Source of the DNA: Chryseobacterium sp.
Lineage (GTDB): Bacteria; Bacteroidota; Bacteroidia; Flavobacteriales; Weeksellaceae
Direction of reading: 5' to 3'
NCBI GenBank assembly: GCA_017989575.1
Contig: JAGNPP010000145.1
Span: 1-6,725 of the forward strand
Length of the DNA: 6,725 nucleotides
A program made the position numbers and the translations under genes. Below are positions 6,491 to 6,725 of the stretch, in pieces (the stretch's first letter is position 1; every line of letters starts with the position of its first letter). Under the pieces are notes generated by a model. The model had not been told where the DNA came from, did no database searches, and saw only the letters and a list, made by a program, of their open reading frames with translations.

Positions 6491-6540
6491 AATATTGTTG
6501 AAAATCAGTAGAAATATGTATAAAGTATCACCTAATTTTT

Positions 6541-6548
6541 TACTTTTG
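6541..6548 (+). promoter_or_regulatory. -7 promoter element of the DUF2795 gene
   Basis: TACTTTTG is a perfect match to the Bacteroidota -7 consensus TAnnTTTG and is followed by CAAAA. Transcription would start near 6555, giving a leader of about ten bases before the ATG at 6564. I see no clear -33 TTTG at 19-21 bases upstream. Confidence 0.6.
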
Positions 6549-6563
6549 CAAAAATTATAAATT

Positions 6564-6725
6564 ATGTATTGGACATTAGAATTAGCATCTTACCTTAGCG
6601 ATGCACCTTGGCCGATGACCAAGGCAGAATTGATTGACTACGCCATCAGAACCGGAGCACCTATGGAAGTTGTAGAAAACCTACAAGCTATCGAGGACGA
6701 AGGAGAAATCTATGATGCGATTGAC
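6564..6725 (+). CDS. DUF2795 family protein, N-terminal part (runs off the window)
   Basis: The reading frame is open from the ATG at 6564 to the window end, giving 54 residues. It starts MYWTLELASYLSDAPWP, followed by TKAELIDYAIRTGAP (19-33) and the acidic VVENLQAIEDEGE stretch (36-48). This matches the small acidic DUF2795 proteins I know from Chryseobacterium and relatives, usually about 70 residues long, so perhaps 15-20 residues are missing. It has no signal peptide or membrane segment, and its function is unknown. It has a perfect -7 element a few bases upstream and so is likely transcribed separately from the epimerase. The codons look more regular and G/C-richer than those of the epimerase, which would fit good expression, though this is only an impression. 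Confidence 0.85.
   Translation, partial: MYWTLELASYLSDAPWPMTKAELIDYAIRTGAPMEVVENLQAIEDEGEIYDAID

Noticed and set aside
1..6725. CRISPR array, tRNA or rRNA gene, insertion sequence, prophage or defence system
   Set aside because: I found no regularly spaced direct repeats outside coding sequence, no tRNA-like cloverleaf, no transposase or phage protein, and no recognised defence domains. The DUF2797 GIY-YIG-like stretch alone does not make a defence system.

Overview
The window looks like chromosomal DNA from a member of the Bacteroidota, most likely a flavobacterium close to Chryseobacterium/Epilithonimonas (Weeksellaceae). The reasons are AT-rich DNA, no Shine-Dalgarno-like sequences before the starts, a Bacteroidota-type -7 element (TAnnTTTG) just upstream of the last gene, and protein families typical of that group: DUF2797, the small DUF2795 protein, a WG-repeat lipoprotein, and a short protein often labelled 'phosphoribosylpyrophosphate synthetase'. 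The genus is an inference from remembered families, not from a search.

Layout. (1) Positions 1-87 are the 3' end of a basic, tandem-repeat protein, followed by a strong intrinsic terminator (146-176). (2) 225-569 is a small stand-alone plus-strand gene with its own terminator (600-636). (3) A three-gene minus-strand operon runs from 5287 down to 635: a DUF2797 zinc-ribbon protein, then 9 bp later a large WG-repeat lipoprotein, then 3 bp later an AsmA/DUF748-like membrane-anchored protein. (4) 5414-6442 is a plus-strand NAD-dependent nucleotide-sugar epimerase of the UDP-glucuronate 4-epimerase type, divergent from the operon across a 126-bp gap. (5) 6564 to the window end is the start of a DUF2795 gene with a perfect -7 element.

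How the genes work together. The two downstream operon genes both encode envelope proteins: a lipoprotein built almost wholly of WG repeats and an inner-membrane-anchored protein with three related periplasmic blocks. The spacing suggests translational coupling. The lipoprotein ends in six consecutive prolines just before the AsmA-like start, which could make coupling sensitive to ribosome stalling. The DUF2797 protein at the head of the operon looks like a nucleic-acid-associated protein (four-cysteine zinc ribbon plus a GIY-YIG/T5orf172-like stretch), so its link to the envelope pair is unclear. The epimerase makes sugar-nucleotide precursors for surface polysaccharide, but no glycosyltransferase or export gene is nearby.

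Two track-style starts were corrected: both the AsmA-like protein and the epimerase have in-frame TTG codons upstream of a more credible ATG. I see no tRNA, rRNA, CRISPR, insertion sequence, phage gene or defence system. Overall this is a fairly ordinary chromosomal region; the WG-lipoprotein/AsmA pair and the DUF2797 architecture are the most interesting parts.
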